Positions 63,125 through 64,000 of a stretch of DNA of 64,000 nt are shown here, in pieces (the first letter of the stretch is position 1; the number at the start of each line of letters is the position of its first letter). The notes under the pieces are model-generated. The model saw only the letters and a program-made list of their open reading frames with translations, searched no databases and had not been told where the DNA came from. The translations under genes were made by a program, and so were the position numbers. The stretch is from Tropicibacter sp. Alg240-R139. GTDB taxonomy: Bacteria > Pseudomonadota > Alphaproteobacteria > Rhodobacterales > Rhodobacteraceae. The stretch lies in NCBI RefSeq assembly GCF_900537075.1, contig NZ_UNRA01000001.1, forward strand, positions 248,001 to 312,000. The letters run 5' to 3'.

Positions 63125-63817
63125 ATGTTTGCCCGCGAAGACCTGACCTATACAACCCTGCCTTTGCCCGACCGCGTCAACCTAAGCGACGACGAAATGC
63201 GCCAGGCGGCGCAAGCGTTTTACGAGGTCATGCGCAAACGCCACACCGTGCGTGATTATTCGGATCGCCCTGTTTCGCAAGCCGTGATTGAAGATTGCAT
63301 TCGCTCCGCAGGCACCGCGCCATCAGGGGCCAATCACCAGCCCTGGCACTTTGTCGCGATCAAGAATCCGGCCCTGAAGCAGCGAATCCGGGAAGAAGCC
63401 GAAGAAGAAGAGCGCCGGTTCTATGCAGGCGGTGCCGGCGACGAGTGGATCAAGGCGCTGGAGCCGATTGGGACAGACGCCATCAAGGAGCATCTAACCG
63501 TGGCTCCGTGGCTGATTGTGGTCTTTGCCCAACGCTGGGGCCAGTTCGACGATGGGACGCGGTTCAAGAATTACTACGTCCCCGAAAGCGTCAACATCGC
63601 CACCGGTTTTCTGCTGGCGGCTCTGCATCATGCAGGCCTGAGCACGCTCACCCACACGCCCAACCCCATGCGGTTCTTGAACGAAGCGCTGGACCGGCCC
63701 GCATCCGAAAAGCCCACAATGATCATTGCCGTGGGCCACCCGTCCGAAAATGCGACAGTGCCGGAAGTGGCCAAAATGAAAAAGCCCTTGGACGAGATCC
63801 TGACCATCTGCGATTGA
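63125..63817 (+). CDS. Nitroreductase-superfamily flavoprotein with iodotyrosine deiodinase-type active site, 230 aa
   Basis: FMN-binding nitroreductase fold: MRKRHTVRDYSDRPVSQAVI has the conserved Arg residues for FMN phosphate, and SAGTAPSGANHQPWHFVAIK is the deiodinase-type FMN loop. The lid has Glu96, Tyr100 and Lys121 (EEEERRFYAGG and DAIKEHL) at the same spacing (+4 and +21) as the Glu-Tyr-Lys that clamps the substrate zwitterion in iodotyrosine deiodinases. Predicted to reductively dehalogenate halotyrosines; activity not proven. ATG at 63125 fits the family length. Confidence 0.82.
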   Translation: MFAREDLTYTTLPLPDRVNLSDDEMRQAAQAFYEVMRKRHTVRDYSDRPVSQAVIEDCIRSAGTAPSGANHQPWHFVAIKNPALKQRIREEAEEEERRFYAGGAGDEWIKALEPIGTDAIKEHLTVAPWLIVVFAQRWGQFDDGTRFKNYYVPESVNIATGFLLAALHHAGLSTLTHTPNPMRFLNEALDRPASEKPTMIIAVGHPSENATVPEVAKMKKPLDEILTICD

Positions 63818-63850
63818 TCCACCCGTCGGTTTGCGCGCATGGTTGTGATC

Positions 63851-64000
63851 ATGCGAACCAATCCGACCTCTGCTTCTTTGCCTCATGTCTTCTGGCTCTG
63901 GGTCGCCTTGCCGCGAATGGCCATCCTTGGGGCGCTGGCCCTGATCGGGGCGTCCGTGACGTTGCCCGCGCTGATCCTCTACCCCCTCTTGACGGTGGAT
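63851..64000 (+). CDS. N-terminus of a membrane protein, cut by the window end
   Basis: The frame from ATG 63851 is open to the last base. It encodes MRTNPTSASLPHVFWLWVAL, then PRMAILGALALIGASVTLPA and a further hydrophobic part. At least one to two membrane segments are visible. Too little remains to name a family. An in-frame ATG at 63839 is an alternative start. Confidence 0.55.
   Translation, partial: MRTNPTSASLPHVFWLWVALPRMAILGALALIGASVTLPALILYPLLTVD

Noticed and set aside
1-64000. CRISPR arrays, prophage, toxin-antitoxin or defence islands
   Set aside because: No regularly spaced direct repeats apart from the tRNA array, no phage structural or integrase genes, and no defence-type gene clusters were seen.

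Overview
The window looks like a chromosomal segment from a marine Roseobacter-group alphaproteobacterium (Rhodobacteraceae; Ruegeria-like). The grounds are gene content and style: GC-rich coding sequence, choline-O-sulfate and glycine betaine genes, the propionyl-CoA/methylmalonyl-CoA route with a PccR/ScfR-type regulator, HdaA, NnrU, and many small Rhodobacteraceae-type lipoproteins. This is an inference from protein families, not a database match. Almost everything is core or metabolic. There is no prophage, CRISPR array or integrative element, and only one decayed insertion sequence (about 53.6-54.1 kb).

Layout. 0-3 kb: 3' part of pyruvate carboxylase and three identical tRNA-Gly(GCC) genes in a 117-bp tandem array. 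3-9.2 kb: hisB, hisH, hisA, hisF and hisE, interrupted by small exported proteins on the opposite strand and by an apparently frameshifted gene right after hisH. 9.2-13.9 kb: lipoprotein, CoA-binding protein, candidate small RNA with terminator, YHS protein, zinc-ribbon protein that appears to start at ATT, rlmB, tRNA-Tyr, DUF2478 and NnrU. 14-19 kb: betaine-type ABC uptake operon (binding protein, ATPase, double permease) ending in an EamA transporter. 19-25 kb: thioesterase, DNA glycosylase, metalloprotease-like lipoprotein, two small cytochromes c, LolD plus its permease. 25-38 kb: proS, 2OG-Fe(II) oxygenase, membrane proteins, perM-hda-ppx, nuclease, DjlA-like chaperone, GNAT and VOC proteins. 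38-53.5 kb: propionate module (mcm, sulfotransferase-like protein, pccA, several small envelope proteins, pccB), then MFS, LysR, YciI, the PccR-type regulator and a fatty-acid desaturase. 54-59.5 kb: YdcH, a thermonuclease and betI-betC-betA. 59.5-64 kb: DUF1036 protein, EamA transporter, argO/argP divergent pair, an iodotyrosine-deiodinase-like flavoprotein and a truncated membrane protein.

How the genes work together. Two regulatory links can be read from the DNA. First, nearly the same palindrome (core ATTGACTCRTCAATCA) lies upstream of betI and upstream of the betaine-type ABC operon 40 kb away. This implies one BetI-controlled osmolyte regulon in which uptake and choline-O-sulfate/choline oxidation respond to the same signal. 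Second, GCAAA-type motifs, several of the form ACTGCAAA, sit upstream of pccB, the PccR-type regulator, the desaturase and a LysR/YciI gene pair. This suggests a local propionyl-CoA-responsive regulon. PccA/PccB and methylmalonyl-CoA mutase would feed propionyl-CoA into succinyl-CoA; the epimerase is not in this window.

No single spectacular new system was evident. The best leads are the shared BetI operator, the PccR-type motif cluster, the deiodinase-like active site at 63.1 kb, the conserved-looking set of small envelope proteins embedded between pccB and pccA, the ATT start codon at 11537, and the structured non-coding segment near 10.4 kb.
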